A DNA stretch of 64,000 nt from Salvator merianae (taxonomy: Eukaryota; Chordata; Lepidosauria; Squamata; Teiidae). Under the pieces are notes generated by a model. That model was not told the DNA's origin. It did not search any database and saw nothing but the letters and a program-made list of their open reading frames with translations. The stretch is taken from contig QVOM02000001.1 in the NCBI GenBank assembly GCA_003586115.2, positions 14,025,291-14,089,290 on the forward strand, in the 5' to 3' direction. Numbering within the stretch: position 1 is the stretch's first letter; every line of letters begins with the position of its first letter. Shown piece by piece: positions 37,196 through 49,124 of the stretch. The position numbers and the translations under genes were made by a program.

Positions 37196-37422
37196 CCTGA
37201 TTTTCATAAATTGCCAATGTAGATCAAGCTGTGATATGTGGAAAGCTTGAAACTATAATATCTGAAACTCAGAAATTGGGCAGGAGGGAAGGCCTCGCTT
37301 TGAAGAGACAGAAGACATTCATGGGATCATGAATATCTGGAAGTGCCTCTTCAGTCCAGGCATTCTTCTTTCTACTAGGCTTGGAGGGTTATGCAAAAAC
37401 CTTCACAGCTTTCTCAGCCATA

Positions 37423-37920
37423 GGGACTTTTCACTTACTTTTACTAACTTAGACAAAGTAGCCCAGACCCTGTTGGAACAGATGGCTCCTGGACTGGAAC
37501 AAGGCTATCTTCATTGGGCTGGGTTGATCCATTCTGGCCCCTGCACTGGCTCCAAAGCTCGCACCAGCTTCAGAGTTGGTGTGTGGAGCCTATAAAAGCT
37601 CTGAAGACCCAGAGGACCCATCATAATGGCATGCCTTGCTGTGCTGGCACAATGGATCTTGTGGTATATCAGACCACTAAGGTGTACCATCTGCACGCCT
37701 TCATGGTCTGGTATGCCACTCCTAATATTCCAGTGGACCTCAAAAAAGAGGTCTACCAGTAGACCAGACCAAGCCTCCATGTGGTCTGGTCTGCACTCCA
37801 TCCTGTGCAGATGGAGAGTTCTAGCAGGGGGCAGTGCCTCCCTTAGACTGTACCAGCATGCAGAAGGGAGGCTCCTAGCACACTTGGAGGCCCATTATAA
37901 CAGCCAGTGAGGAATTGCCC
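37423..37920. mobile_element. Family B MITE with 3-bp ATA target-site duplication
   Basis: The left end is GGGACTTTTCACTTAC and the right end inverts to GGGCAATTCCTCACTG. ATA flanks at 37420-37422 and 37921-37923. The interior shares 'ggctccaaagctcgcaccag' and 'gcatgccttgctgtgctggc'-type blocks with other B copies. Confidence 0.8.
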
Positions 37921-38354
37921 ATAAGAAGCCTAAAAAGGAATGCTAGTAGAACATTTCTTTCAACCTGGAAAGTAGGGTGTGGACACTGAACTTGGTCCTT
38001 TTGGCAAATTCCACAGGTGGAGGCCTCACAGGGTTCCATAGGCTTCTCACCAGAGCTTTAAATCCTGCAGCTTATTCACATTTATTTTTTGAGGCTGTGG
38101 CCATATCTCCTCTTATGAAGTGGCAGGTGCCTGGGGTAGGCACATGCATAGTCACCTCTAAGTTGTCACAGCCCATCAAACTGGGGTGCATCAGTTTGTG
38201 AGGTAAAGACCTTGGAGTCATTTGCTGTGCACTGTGCTTTAGGCCCCTCTGATGGGTCCCCCTAGGACACTGCTGCATCCCTCATATGCCTTGATGAGGG
38301 GGAGCGGAGACTGGCCACTTCATGAGCCTGTCAGAGGTTCACGTTTGGGCCATG

Positions 38355-38797
38355 AAATGGTGTTGAAGCCTTCCTTTAAAGCCCTAAACAGCTTAGGATC
38401 AGGGTCCTGAATGAGCATCATGTTCTGTACATCTATGCTGATAGCTTCAGAAGTAGCTCTGCTGGGTGTGCCCCCACCAAATGAAGCAAAGCACCAGGGA
38501 GAGAGAATTCACAGTGATTGCACCCAGGCTCTGGCGTATCATCCCCAAAGAAGTCTGCCTGGTGCTATCATTGCATGCTTTTCCACACCAGATGAAGAGC
38601 TTTTCATTCACCAGGAATTCCAAACAGCAGAGCTTGAGGCCATGTTTTTAATTTGTTGGATTCTATTGTTTTAATTTCACTAATCTGTTATTATGGGTAT
38701 TTTTATTTTTTTTTATCTATGCTATTAATGATTATTTTCTAAGCTCCCCAGAGAACTTTACTTATTGGACATTAGTTAACTAATGAATAAATAAAAT
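38355..38797 (+). repeat. L2/CR1-type LINE 3' end
   Basis: Starts near 'tggtgttgaagccttccttt' and 'aaagccctaaacagcttagg', which are hallmark L2/CR1 3' phrases. It continues through a decayed 3' UTR with T-rich blocks and ends in the short tail 'gaataaataaaat'. Highly truncated and diverged; a few hundred bases upstream may also belong. Confidence 0.7.
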
Positions 38798-39089
38798 ATT
38801 TCCCTGGCTCAATAGGAAAATGGGAGGTGTATGTGTGTGATCCTCATTACCTTGTGTGTACTTCCTGTACCACCACCAGCTCATAACTTTCATGATTTTT
38901 GTGAACCCAGCCAAGAAATGCCCTGCAACAAAATCCATATAGCCAACCCTTCTATAATACGGCTTTGCTTAAATGTGACTTCCCTTGTGTAACACTTTCG
39001 ATTTTTGGTTACAAAATTGTTTTGCTTTACATACAGCTGGTGCCTTCACTTGCTTAATGAAATCCCAGAAGCTTTCAAAAATGTGATTT

Positions 39090-39610
39090 GGCCTCTTGAG
39101 GTGCTACATTGGTAGATCAGACCACCTATCCATCGCACCCCTGACTGGGTCTCCCCTCTGCAGTGCCACTGACGTCAATACTCTGGGCCTCCCCTCTGCA
39201 GGGCTGTTGACTAACATTAGTAGACTGGGGCTGTATTCAAACTGATGTCTTCTGTCCCATGCCAGGCTGGGATGGGTTTCCACTGGTGTGGAATGGGCCA
39301 TCTACATTGGGATGGCCCATCCTGTGCCAGCCCCACTGCTGGCTCTGAAGGCTGCACCAACTTCCAAGCTAACACTGAAGCCTCTAGGTTTTCCTGCTCT
39401 GCAAATAGAGAGTTAGTGGGTCATGTGTGGGGTCCGTGCATGTCAAAAGAGGATCTGGCCCTCTTTTGGGGCATGGTGCAGAGTGGACACTGTGTACCCA
39501 AGACCTTGCTGGCACAGACCAAGGGGACCACGCAGGTCCTACCCAGTAAGGAAAAGAGATTCTGAAAGTGTTCCTGGACTGTTATCACTTTCAAAGTGCA
39601 AATGAGGAGA
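39090..39610. mobile_element. Family B MITE, diverged
   Basis: Left end TGGCCTCTTGAGGTGC and right end AAAGTGCAAATGAGGAGA are imperfect inverses. ATT flanks both sides (39087-39089, 39611-39613). The interior 'ccactgctggctctgaaggc' and 'tgcaccaacttccaagctaa' resembles other B copies. Confidence 0.55.
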
Positions 39611-40604
39611 ATTTAAAATTTGGAGAAAAGCTGAAGACAGAACTGGCATCCAATTTCTAATGTGAAGAAGTACTCAGTCCTATACCCTGTTCTACAGCAT
39701 GAAATGGTACCATCCAGGAAATTTTTTTGCTGTCCTATTTACTTCTTGTATGAACTAAGTCTTTGTCACCATCTCTTCCCCAGCTGTCTTTTACATCTAT
39801 AAGTCTGTTTGCTTTCCTGTTCCTGCTTGATCTCGTCCGAGAGCTTCGTATTTGTTTGCTGGGGTATCTGCGGACACCGGACAATTCTTGATACAGACTC
39901 AAACCCCCTATGCATCAGTAGGCAGGCAACATTAAGTTTTGGGTGGCCTATGTCATAATCACTAGAGGGAGTTTCAGGTATGCATCCCATTCAAACACTG
40001 GGATAAATAATTCTCGTCTTCTTTGGGAAAGAGTTGGGACCAGCAGCAGGGAATAAATCAGACATTATCTGTCCACCTCAAGGTCCACCTAACAGAAGTT
40101 GCTTGTTCATGTGTGTGTGGAGAGATTAAAGATGCAAATGACTGGTTGCTTGGAAATGTTGGGTAAATCCTTGCTCATGTCTAGGAAGAGAAGGCTGCAA
40201 GGAAGAGAGAGCCAACGTGACCTGAAAATCCCTGAACAGTGGCAGGCAGGTTAAAATTGTGCTAACAGAACCTAAATATGTGTTATAGACAATCCCACTC
40301 CAAGCTAAGCTTCCTAATGCCCATTGCTCTGTTCTGTAACTCTGTCCCCTCTACGTATTAAAGCTTTCCATGCACCAACTCATGCAGTAGAGTGCAGAGA
40401 TGGCAAACTGCGGATCACGACCTTGCCTTCAATTCACCTGAGCTGTGCTTTGATCTGCTATGGATCAAAGCATGGTTTGGTGCAAACAAACACAAACCAT
40501 CAGTTGCTGCCTTGCCCTTCCCCACCACACCACCATACAAGCCACCACTGGCTGTTCCCAACCCCACAGAATCTGGCTTTCAGAGCAAAGCTATCTTATG
40601 GTTT

Positions 40605-41012
40605 GGGTCCATCCAGACAGGGCTTAGAATATGGAATTATCCCAGGGCTATGTTGGGAATGCCACATGTCTCCATGGCAATTTCAACATAGCCCCAGGAT
40701 ATAGGAGTGATATCATGCGGTATTGCTGTTCTGGGAAAATCAACTCTTTCATCGGAACAGCAATACAATTTATCTGTCTGGATGCCTGTTTTCGCCATGG
40801 GCCTTGAAGAAAATAGCTCCTGAGCGTGCAGCGCGCACACAACTGCACACTTCTGGGTACTTCGTGTCATCAAAATACCCAGAACTAACAGCCTCACCAT
40901 TGTGGGAGCAAGCATCCACACAGGTAAGTGCCCCATCTGACAGGGATGAGGAGAGGCCGTTGCAGGATCCAGACAAGATTCTGCATTTTCCTCTCACCAT
41001 CTGGAGGCAGCC
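40605..41012 (+). mobile_element. Family E, copy 3
   Basis: 'gggtccatccagacaggg' begins it. 'ggctatgttgggaatgccac' and 'cttctgggtacttcgtgtca' are shared with the other copies, and it ends 'accatctggaggcagcc'. The internal 'ctgtctggatgcctg' marks the same inner palindrome as in copy 1. Confidence 0.8.
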
Positions 41013-41260
41013 TTGCAATCAATTCCTTACTTGTGCTTACTCAGGAACAAGCTCCATAGGCAACAGGTTTTGCAAAAGAGATTGAAAAAATGGAAAACAA
41101 AATTGTAACAGATGCTACAGTCCAGTGGAACCCTCATCTTAAAAAGTAGCATGCCTCTGAATACAAGAAGAGAGAGGAATTGCATTCTTTTAAACCTGCT
41201 GGGTATATATATATGGCCACTTTTAGAAAATCAGAAGAATAACCTCCTTCAGTTGGCGCC

Positions 41261-41345
41261 TTTCCAGATGTTTTGGATTGTAATTCCTCTCTGATCCAGC
41301 AACTGAGCCATACTTGGCAGCATTTGAATTGCAGGAGTTGGGGAA
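41261..41345. mobile_element. Family H MITE, diverged, one arm intact
   Basis: 'tttccagatgttttggattg' then 'taattcctctctgatccagc' and 'gccatacttggcagcatttg'. The right arm is decayed. Confidence 0.65.
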
Positions 41346-41458
41346 TGGGAAGTATGGATGGTTGGATGAATGGACAAATCTATGTCAATGTCAGTTTATT
41401 GATTAGTCTTTTGACCATATCAAAGTTACAAATAAAAACATATAATCATAAGATCTAT

Positions 41459-41504
41459 GTAATTAATTAATAATTAATATGTACTTAATTAATTAATAAT
41501 TAAT
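41459..41504. repeat. Duplicated palindromic AT block
   Basis: 'taattaattaataattaat' occurs twice in tandem, separated by 'atgtact'; each unit is near-palindromic. Confidence 0.9.
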
Positions 41505-42069
41505 GCTTGGCTTGGAGAAACTGGAAGTTCTGAAAGGATGCTCTAGGCAGCCTTTTTTACTCTTACGCCTGTTAGGTCTGTTATTCCACCAGTTTACACC
41601 TGAATTTGTGATGTTGCCAAGAAGGTTGCTTATCCAATATTTTTTTTAATTGTGGGGAGGTTCCTGCAGATTTGGGGGTGCTGGCAAGGTTGCTAAGCAG
41701 AAATTCTGCGGAGTTGTAGTAAACAAGCCAGTATCACATAGTAGACCGCAAAGTGAATTTACTTATTTATAGTTATTTATTTACAACAATTGTTATACCA
41801 TCCTTCACCAAGGCCCTAGGGCGGTGAACAAAACAAAATGAAACTTAAATCTATAAAAATCTGTAAAACGGCAATCAAAAAGAAAAAGAGAAGAAGGAAG
41901 AACTACTATTACATGAAAAATATTATATTGTTTTATTGAATGCTGTGACCGACTCTGAGACCTTCTAGTGAAGGGTAGATAGAAATGTTCAGGATAGAAA
42001 TGTTCAAAATCCATTTTGACAAGCTAAAATCTGTGATCAACTATAAGGCACACTACAACTGAGGTAAAA

Positions 42070-42298
42070 GTGCCACCAAGACAAGTTTAACTAAATTTTT
42101 ATCCAGTTTCAATTCACCCTCAGAATGAGAGAACACATCAGCAAAATGACAAACTGTTTTCTCTCGGCATTGTCTAGCGGATAAAATCCACCTTTGTGTT
42201 AGATAATATGGAAAGAAAATGACATTGCTGATGTGTTCTATCACTCTGGAGTTGGACTGAAGCTGGATTAAAACATAGGTGTGAATGCAGTTGGTGGC
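42070..42298. mobile_element. Family D palindromic MITE
   Basis: The centre 'gtgttagataatatggaaag' and arms ending in 'ttatccagtttcaattcacc' and 'ttggactgaagctggattaa' match the copy at 10476. The outer ends (GTGCCACCAA / TTGGTGGC) differ from GGGCCC, so the exact border is approximate. Confidence 0.8.
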
Positions 42299-42370
42299 TG
42301 GACAAATCTATGTTGCTTCCTTGGCAACAATACAGATAGCCGTAGTTTCCCATTCTTTAGTGACCAACTA

Positions 42371-42915
42371 AGGTCCTATCCAGAAGAGGGGAATATAGCA
42401 CCATTCTGGCACTGCTATGGTGGGATTGCCACATGTATCTGAGGCAATCCCATCATAGCTACACTATATCTCCCCTAAAACGCACAATACCCTATTCCAG
42501 GAAAACCCAACTCTAATGGCAGGTTTCCCAAAATAATGCTTTCACTTATCTTGTAGCCAGGGTTGCCATTGCAACTTCGGCCACCGCACATGTTCAGGGA
42601 CTGAAAAAGACACCCCTGCATGTGCAGTAGTGGCATTGCGCATATCTGGGTACTTCATGCTGGCAAAATACCTGGATGTGTGCATCCACCACACATGTGT
42701 GGGACCAAAAAGACGTCTGCACATGCCTGGTAGTCACAATCATTTATTACCGGGTATTTCACACCAGTGAAATATCCAGATGTGCGTGTCACCAAAAAAC
42801 ACACAGGCAGCATGGTTCCCTGCACTGTCTAGCCAATAGGTGATCGTTCTGGAGGTGTTTTTCTCCAGAATATCACCTGTTAGCATTACAGTCGGTCAGC
42901 ATCTGGAGCCAGCCT
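42371..42915 (+). mobile_element. Family E, copy 4 (long)
   Basis: 'aggtcctatccagaagaggg' ... 'tggtgggattgccacatgta' ... 'ccagtgaaatatccagatgt' ... 'gcatctggagccagccta'. It contains two tandem-like blocks of 'caccaaaaa(g/a)...' type separated by 'tgtgtgggaccaaaaagacg', which explains the greater length. Confidence 0.8.
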
Positions 42916-43194
42916 AAAACATAGCCTTGGCCTAACTGCTTTGTTACAGCACTATCTACTCATAAGCCAGTCAGTCTGAAATTTGGGGAGAGCGGAGAGA
43001 ACATAGAGTACAAACAAAATTTTAAAAATTTTGTTCTAATATAGGCGCCGTACATGGTTTTCAGTTTGTAACGTATACAGTGTAAAATAAACATGGAGAC
43101 AAAAAAAAGATTTCAAGACCCTTTCCACTCTGGCCCTTATTCCAGGGAGATATCCTGGATTCAGGAATAGGAGCCTGTCATCTGTAAGCTAGTA

Positions 43195-44874
43195 CAGTCG
43201 TATCTTGCTACTCGTTATTAATTGGTTCCAGGAGGCATAATGAGTACCAAAAATTATGAGTAGCAAACAATTTTTTCCCATAAGGAATAATGTAAATAAA
43301 TTTAATGAGTTCCCAAACCAAAGATAATGCACATTTTTAAGGCAATATGTAAAAAGATAGGATTGTATATCATTACTTCACATGAGAAATAAACCTAAAA
43401 ATTAATAAATACCTGTACAGTACTTAGATTAAATACACAAAGGCTGCGGTCCGACATTGTAAATTTAGTCCGTATCAGAAGAGTACAAGGACTGAATTTG
43501 TCTTCTGATTGTTCCCACAGTTACAGTTTAACACGGACTGAATTTGTACTTGCTCATTCCCACATTGATATTTCCCGTGCTTGGCACGGAGAAACAGTAC
43601 CTTTTCTGCCTCCACCCCTCATCAAATTCTCCTCCCTGTGCAGTCAGTGATTGACTGCAGTCTCAACGTACAAATCTTGATGTCACAGGGGCGGGAAAGT
43701 CAAGCTCCGCTCTCTGTATGTCCCCGCTGCTGCCTCAGAACATGGATTCACTTGGCAGCGTTACTAGTCATTTGCCATTTGTTCCTTCTCCCCCCTACAG
43801 CCTCTATCTACACAAGCAGAACTTTAAAACCATGTGTACTGCACAATTAAGCTTTTTAAAGGGCTGATGGCAATTTCTGCTCCCTTGCAAGTGCACTTTT
43901 GCACAATTGCGCAATTTAAAAGTAGCGCAAAAGCAGGGAGAGGTCTGTAAGGAAGGGGAGACGTGGGGGGGGCTCTATTATCTTGATAGTGCAGTTCATC
44001 ACCAGCAAATGGACTCTGCCTCATCTCCCCCCGAGACATCCGCAGCAGCATGTGTCCCCGTTGTGTAGCTGTGTGCTGCCGACGGCAAAACTCATCTTGA
44101 GTGGGTTCTTTGTTGGGGCAAGAGGATTGCAACCCCAAACAGGCACAGTTTATTTTTTGGTTTAAAGAGCAGACGGAAGTGGAGGAAGCCTTTAATTTCT
44201 TCCTGGCACTGTCGAATGGGGGATAAAGAAAGAGAACGGATCGCAGCTTAGCGAAGTAAAAAGGAGGACGGTTTCTTTTCCCCTGGCAGCAACAGAAGGG
44301 GGGATAATGGAGGCAGAGGAAACTACTGCGCTTCCTGCCCACCCACAAAGTCTGTCATTGGATGGCACAAAATGGGGATCCCTCCCTCTGCACGCCCCCC
44401 CAAAAGTATGGTCCCTCCCAAATAGCCTCCTTCCCCATTCCCACATCACAAAATAAAGCGCGCTAACGATCTGGAACGGCTTGAGAACTCATTAAATCCG
44501 AATACAAAGGAGTCCGGATTTTGCCAATTTAGTTCAGAAAAACTACGGAACGGCAAAATTATGTCGGGCCAGCAGGAACTGAAGACGGCCTGTAAACGGA
44601 TAAAATGCTGTGTCAGAACACGGCCAAAATGACCACAGACGCCATGGTAAGACCACAGGGGGATATGCACAGGGCAAGAGCTACCACGTGACTAACACAT
44701 GACTCTTTGTTTCAGCTGGAAAGGGTAGCGAGTCACGAGGCAACCTGCACCAACAAATTCTAGCTTGTGCGTTGAGTACCAAACGATGAGTATCAAGTCA
44801 AAAGGTTCAAGTCAAAATGCTTTGAGTACCAAATTTAATGAGTTTCAAGACAGTTGAGTACCAAGGTATCACTG
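43195..44874. mobile_element. Tigger-like (Tc1/mariner) non-autonomous element with TA duplication
   Basis: Left end CAGTCGTATCTTGCTACTCG; right end inverts to CAGTGATACCTTGGTACTCA. TA flanks both sides (43193-43194, 44875-44876), the mariner signature. 'aattggttccaggaggcata' follows the left end, as in pogo/Tigger-type MITEs. The outer parts total about 0.55 kb; the middle is another transposon. No transposase frame is visible. Confidence 0.85.
43442..44573. mobile_element. Second transposon nested in the Tigger-like element
   Basis: Left end GGCTGCGGTCCGACATTGTA; right end AATTATGTCGGGCCAGC, an imperfect inverse. The 1.1-kb interior is richer in G+C and CpG than the host element. A 174-codon open frame on the minus strand (44348-43824) has no recognisable domain and is probably chance. 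Confidence 0.55.
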
Positions 44875-45053
44875 TATAGAATATAAGCACTAGCATGCAG
44901 ATGATAGGCTTATATTCCAGACTATAACCCTCCCAGAAGGAGGCTCAGTGCAGAAAGCACCCAAATCAGGAAACAGATTTGTTGGTGTTCTGTTGCACTG
45001 AGGATTCATTTTATTTTCTCAGTCTAATTCAGAAGTGATTAATAAGTGTTCTT

Positions 45054-45147
45054 GCAGATGTTGCTGAAATTCAGTGTCCATCAATTCTTGCCACTGGGTT
45101 GGCAAGCTGAGGATTATTAGAACTGTAGTTCACCAGTGTTTGGAGGG
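45054..45147. mobile_element. Family H MITE, diverged
   Basis: 'gcagatgttgctgaaattca' and 'gaactgtagttcaccagtgt' form the two arms; 'gccactgggttggcaagctg' lies between. Confidence 0.7.
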
Positions 45148-45768
45148 TAAGATGTTAACCACCCCAGTGAATGGGGATGGATGAAGCGTAGGAAAGAGAA
45201 GTTGGGAGTTAGTGATGTTGTACTCTATGAATCTGTTCTTTGACTTTTCAGATTCCTGCCAATCCCATAACTTTCTCCAGCGGCAGTCCTGCTATTCACT
45301 TCACAGATTGTGACAAAGTTTGTTGGCGCATGCAGTAGTACATGCTCATATAAGCTCAGGAGCATTTAAATGAGTAGTATTATGTGATTTCTGCCAGTGT
45401 GGTTTTGGGCCAGTTATGACTGGAACATTATTTTAAATTTTGATCATCAAGTTTTGGTTTAAAATCATGGTACAAATTCACACCAAAAGACAAAACAAAA
45501 CAAAGACATAAAAAAACCTGATTGTGTATGTCAGAAGAGCAAAAGAAAGCCAACCTATTAAAGCATAGCAACCATACCAAAATGGTAGTATATTAAGTGA
45601 AAAAAAAATTTTTTTAAGCCTTTTTGTATGGTGTGAAAAGAACAATGAGGGTGCCAGACAAACCTGTTGAGTTATTCAGAAGTAAAGTCACTCCCAAAGT
45701 CACTCCCCACAGCCTAGCTATCACTGAGGAAGTCCAACTTGTAGAGTGGTACTGGTGGCCACAGGACA

Positions 45769-46215
45769 CATAAGAATGTAAGAGGAACCCTGCTGGATGA
45801 GGTCACAGCCCATCTAGTGCAGCATCCCGTCTCACACAGTGGTCCACCAATTGCTTCTGGGCATTCTCAAGCAGATGACAAAGGCAAAACCTTTGTTGCT
45901 CTCAACTCCTTGCAAATAGTCTTTGGAGGTATCCTGCCTGTCTCTCCAACCCAGAGGCAGTACTTAGGCATCAATTCTAGTAGCCCTAGATACACCTGTC
46001 TTCCATGAATTTGTCTAACGCTTTCCTAAAGCTATCCAGGCTGGTTGCTGTCACCACCTCTTCTAGTAGTAAATTCCATAGACGGATGACCCCTCTGTGT
46101 GAGAAAAGACTTATCTGACCTCTTCTCCTTTTTATGAATATGAAATACTGCAGGCTGCATGTGGTGTCCTCCATACCTGTCCCTGTGATGGACCTTCCAT
46201 CTTTTTGAAGAATGG
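45769..46215 (+). repeat. Family K interspersed repeat, copy 2
   Basis: A longer copy of the family seen at 37008: 'gaggaaccctgctggatgag', 'cccatctagtgcagcatccc', 'acacagtggtccaccaattg', then 'ccatgaatttgtctaacgct' and 'ctatccaggctggttgctgt'. The order of the segments agrees with the common reptile repeat over about 0.45 kb. Confidence 0.8.
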
Positions 46216-46950
46216 GTAGGTGGGTGGAGCCACCCAAGCTGATTAGCTTAGGATCAGGAGTAGCAGGAAGAGATGACTGCTCCCTCTAGTGTAGGCAGGT
46301 ACACCTGAGGTCTGGTTTATACATGGAGAGAACTGGCAATTAGAAGGGAATGCTGTTTATAAGAGTGTTTATGAATCCACACATGCTCTTCCATTTCCCA
46401 CTCCTCATCTCCCGGCACAAGCAGGTGTATTTGCCTACACAAGAGGAAGCAGGGGATCATTAGAAGGGCAATGAATTTATAGCTGTTGCATGTTGGAAGA
46501 CATACCTTATTGACCTGATGGGTTGCATATTAGTACTGTATCATGTAAATGTTCTTTCTTTCAATCTGCTTTTTAAAAAGCAAAAAACAGCGCCTTCGCT
46601 TTATTGACTGTTGAGCTTGAAATATACATGTTTCTGGTCTTAATCTGAAATACTTGGGGGCTGTCTTGCTGCTGCTTTTTTTCCCCCACCAAGGGTATAC
46701 TTTGCTCCAGATGTTCCCATGTTATTCCCCATAAATCAGAATGATAAGACCTCTGGAAAAAGATGTCTCCCTAAGGGAAGCTGCATTCCTGTAATATAAG
46801 CTCCACCATCCAGTTCATATTTGAAGCACCCTCCTCAATATGAGTTTAGAACCCGCTTTCCAACTTGCAGTTTATCTCCATTGTTGGCAAGGAATAGAAA
46901 GCCCAAATACAGGAAACTAGTGAAGAGACAGAGTCATTATGAAAAAAAAA

Positions 46951-47620
46951 AGACCAGCTCCTGAGGTCAGCTGAATATAGCACCAACAGGCAATATTCCA
47001 GAGAAAAGCCCCTCCAGAATGAGCACATGGGGGTATGTGCACTTTCTGTGTGCTTTTTGATACATGCATGGGTGTCTTTTTTTATTTTTTTTGCCCCACA
47101 CATGCACAGTGGACATGCACATCAAGACATCGAAATATCCAGATGTGTGCAATGCCACCACCACATATGCACGACCAACTTTTTCAGCCCATGTGCATGC
47201 ACAATGGCCAGAACAGCAATGGCAGCTCCATCTACAAGGTTGCAGAATCCAGCTAAAATGAAGGAGAAAGAAGCTGGAAGAAGTAATCTAAGCTGTCAAC
47301 CGGTGTGTGTAAGAGGTAGTTTGGCAGTGTGGTGGTGGGGTAGTTGTTATTGTTTTCTTTGAAGGTTTTTCTTTTTTTCCAATGTATATTCATTTGGGGG
47401 GAGCACTATATGTTTTATTTCTTTTTGTTGTTGATACAGTTAATAAATACATTTTAAAAATAATAAAAAAAAGAAACAGCTGGAAAAAAAGGTTTCAGAG
47501 GATATCGTGCATTTTAGGGGGGATATAGCATAGCTGTAGTGGGGTTGCCACAGATACATGTGGCAATTCCACCATAGTGGCGTCATAATGCCACTATGTT
47601 CCTGCCTTCTGAATGGAGCC
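46951..47620 (-). mobile_element. Family E, copy 5, with an inserted segment
   Basis: Inverted relative to the other copies: 'aatattccagagaaaagccc' at the left and 'ggcaattccaccatagtggc' at the right. About 0.2 kb between roughly 47255 and 47470, ending in an A-rich 'aataaatacattttaaaaat' tail, has no counterpart in other copies and looks like a later insertion. Confidence 0.75.
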
Positions 47621-47927
47621 AAAGTTTGTTTTTTCTCCTAAGACTAGCTCCCTTTTCTATACTTACTATAGAATTTAATGCTACATGTTATTTACACTTG
47701 CCTCACATATTAACCAGAAAAAAATTGGGGCATTTGGATGCATCATGCTCCTCCCCACGAGCAAAGCAACATCTCCCACAAATTTAGTTCCATCCTCCCT
47801 TGGAAAAGTGTGGGGAAACCTTCATTTGAACTTGCAGGAAGGACCTCTGATGAAGGAATCTATAGCTGTGTCATCATCTGCAGTCTCTAGGAACTCTTCC
47901 TGCCTCCTCTTGCAACCCTCAAGATGT

Positions 47928-48017
47928 TCCTGGCCTACAATTCCCATCATTGTATGGTATCCCCACTGGGACTGGCATGGGATGCTGGGAATTATAGTTC
48001 AGGAACATCTAGAAGGC
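47928..48017. mobile_element. Family H palindromic MITE, best copy
   Basis: Arms 'agatgttcctggcctacaat' and 'attatagttcaggaacatct' are inverses around 'cccactgggactggcatggg'. This is the common amniote element with 'ctacaactcccatcat' arms. Confidence 0.85.
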
Positions 48018-49124
48018 TCCAATTCGAGTAGCCCTACCCTATACCATGGAGCAATTAGGAATGGTGGGGATTGACATCCAGCTTTAAGAGAACTCATCCT
48101 GTCCAGAAGGAGGACCTTTGCTGTGGTGTTCCGTTTGCTTCCCTTCAGTGGGACACGGGGAGTGAAACTGGACCCAGTAGGATGTGAACCTTATTGTAGA
48201 GAACTTCCCAGTCCTGGAACCCCCTTTTCCATCCCTTGCTTCATCTTAACATCAAGAAGTAACAAAGACCGGCTTTCCCCCTTGATTAATATATAGGGCA
48301 ATTGGAAAAGTATAAGCTCCGGCCCTTTTCTTATCCCTTACATTCTTATCCCTCACCTCTCTCACTATTTGCTTTTCAGACAACATAGGTGGCTGATTCT
48401 AACGTAAAATTAGGGCAGTCCTGGCTACCAGCCCTGGCCTTACATCTCATGGCCACTGTCCTGCAGAATGACCAGCAAAGAGTCTCACAGGGAAAGCCCG
48501 CACATCCAAGTGTACGTATTTGTTCAGATACGCCATAAGATATCTTCAGTGGCTTACTTCCTTGGTCAGTGACTGAAATGCTTGGACTGGAACCACATCA
48601 AAGGCAGGCTTTCCGAATCTCCACCCTCTTGTTTACTGTCTTTTTCTCCATACATCCTAGCGTCCAGCTATTTCCTTCCCATAATCCTTTTCCTCCATTT
48701 TGCAGAGGGATTGACTTTGCCCCTTGAGCCCCTCTTCTTTGTGAACTCCTGAACCCTGAAAGCACCTCCTTGGAGCACGTTTTCTCCTTTTCCTCTCTTT
48801 TACTTCTGGACAGGCTGAGGCCTCACTGATATATAGCTTGGCTATACTGTTTCCTAGCAAGTTAGTTTCTTGGTATGGTACCTGCTTTGAAGTGCTGGTC
48901 AATGATTTATTGCACAGTGTAAGTTGAGCTGCTTTTGGAAGCAACTATAAAAGCCCTGCATGCATGCTTAGCGCCTCAACTATTATTTGAAATCAGTGTC
49001 CCTCTCCTCCTCAAGAACACATTTATAGGATTGTGCCTGCCTGAGTAAAATTCCCATTATTATTATTAGCTTTAGTTAGTGATAGCTCACTGTTCCGTAG
49101 CTGCTGTGCTATGGTTGTATCATA
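48018..49124. other. No feature recognised
   Basis: Unique-looking intergenic DNA downstream of SENP1. No long ORF or repeat was identified. Confidence 0.5.

Noticed and set aside
40324..40704. 126-codon plus-strand open frame
   Set aside because: It runs into a family E transposon, and no protein similarity was recognised.
43824..44348. Longest open frame in the window (174 codons, minus strand)
   Set aside because: It lies inside a CpG-rich nested transposon, has no recognisable domain, and its composition looks like translated repeat DNA.
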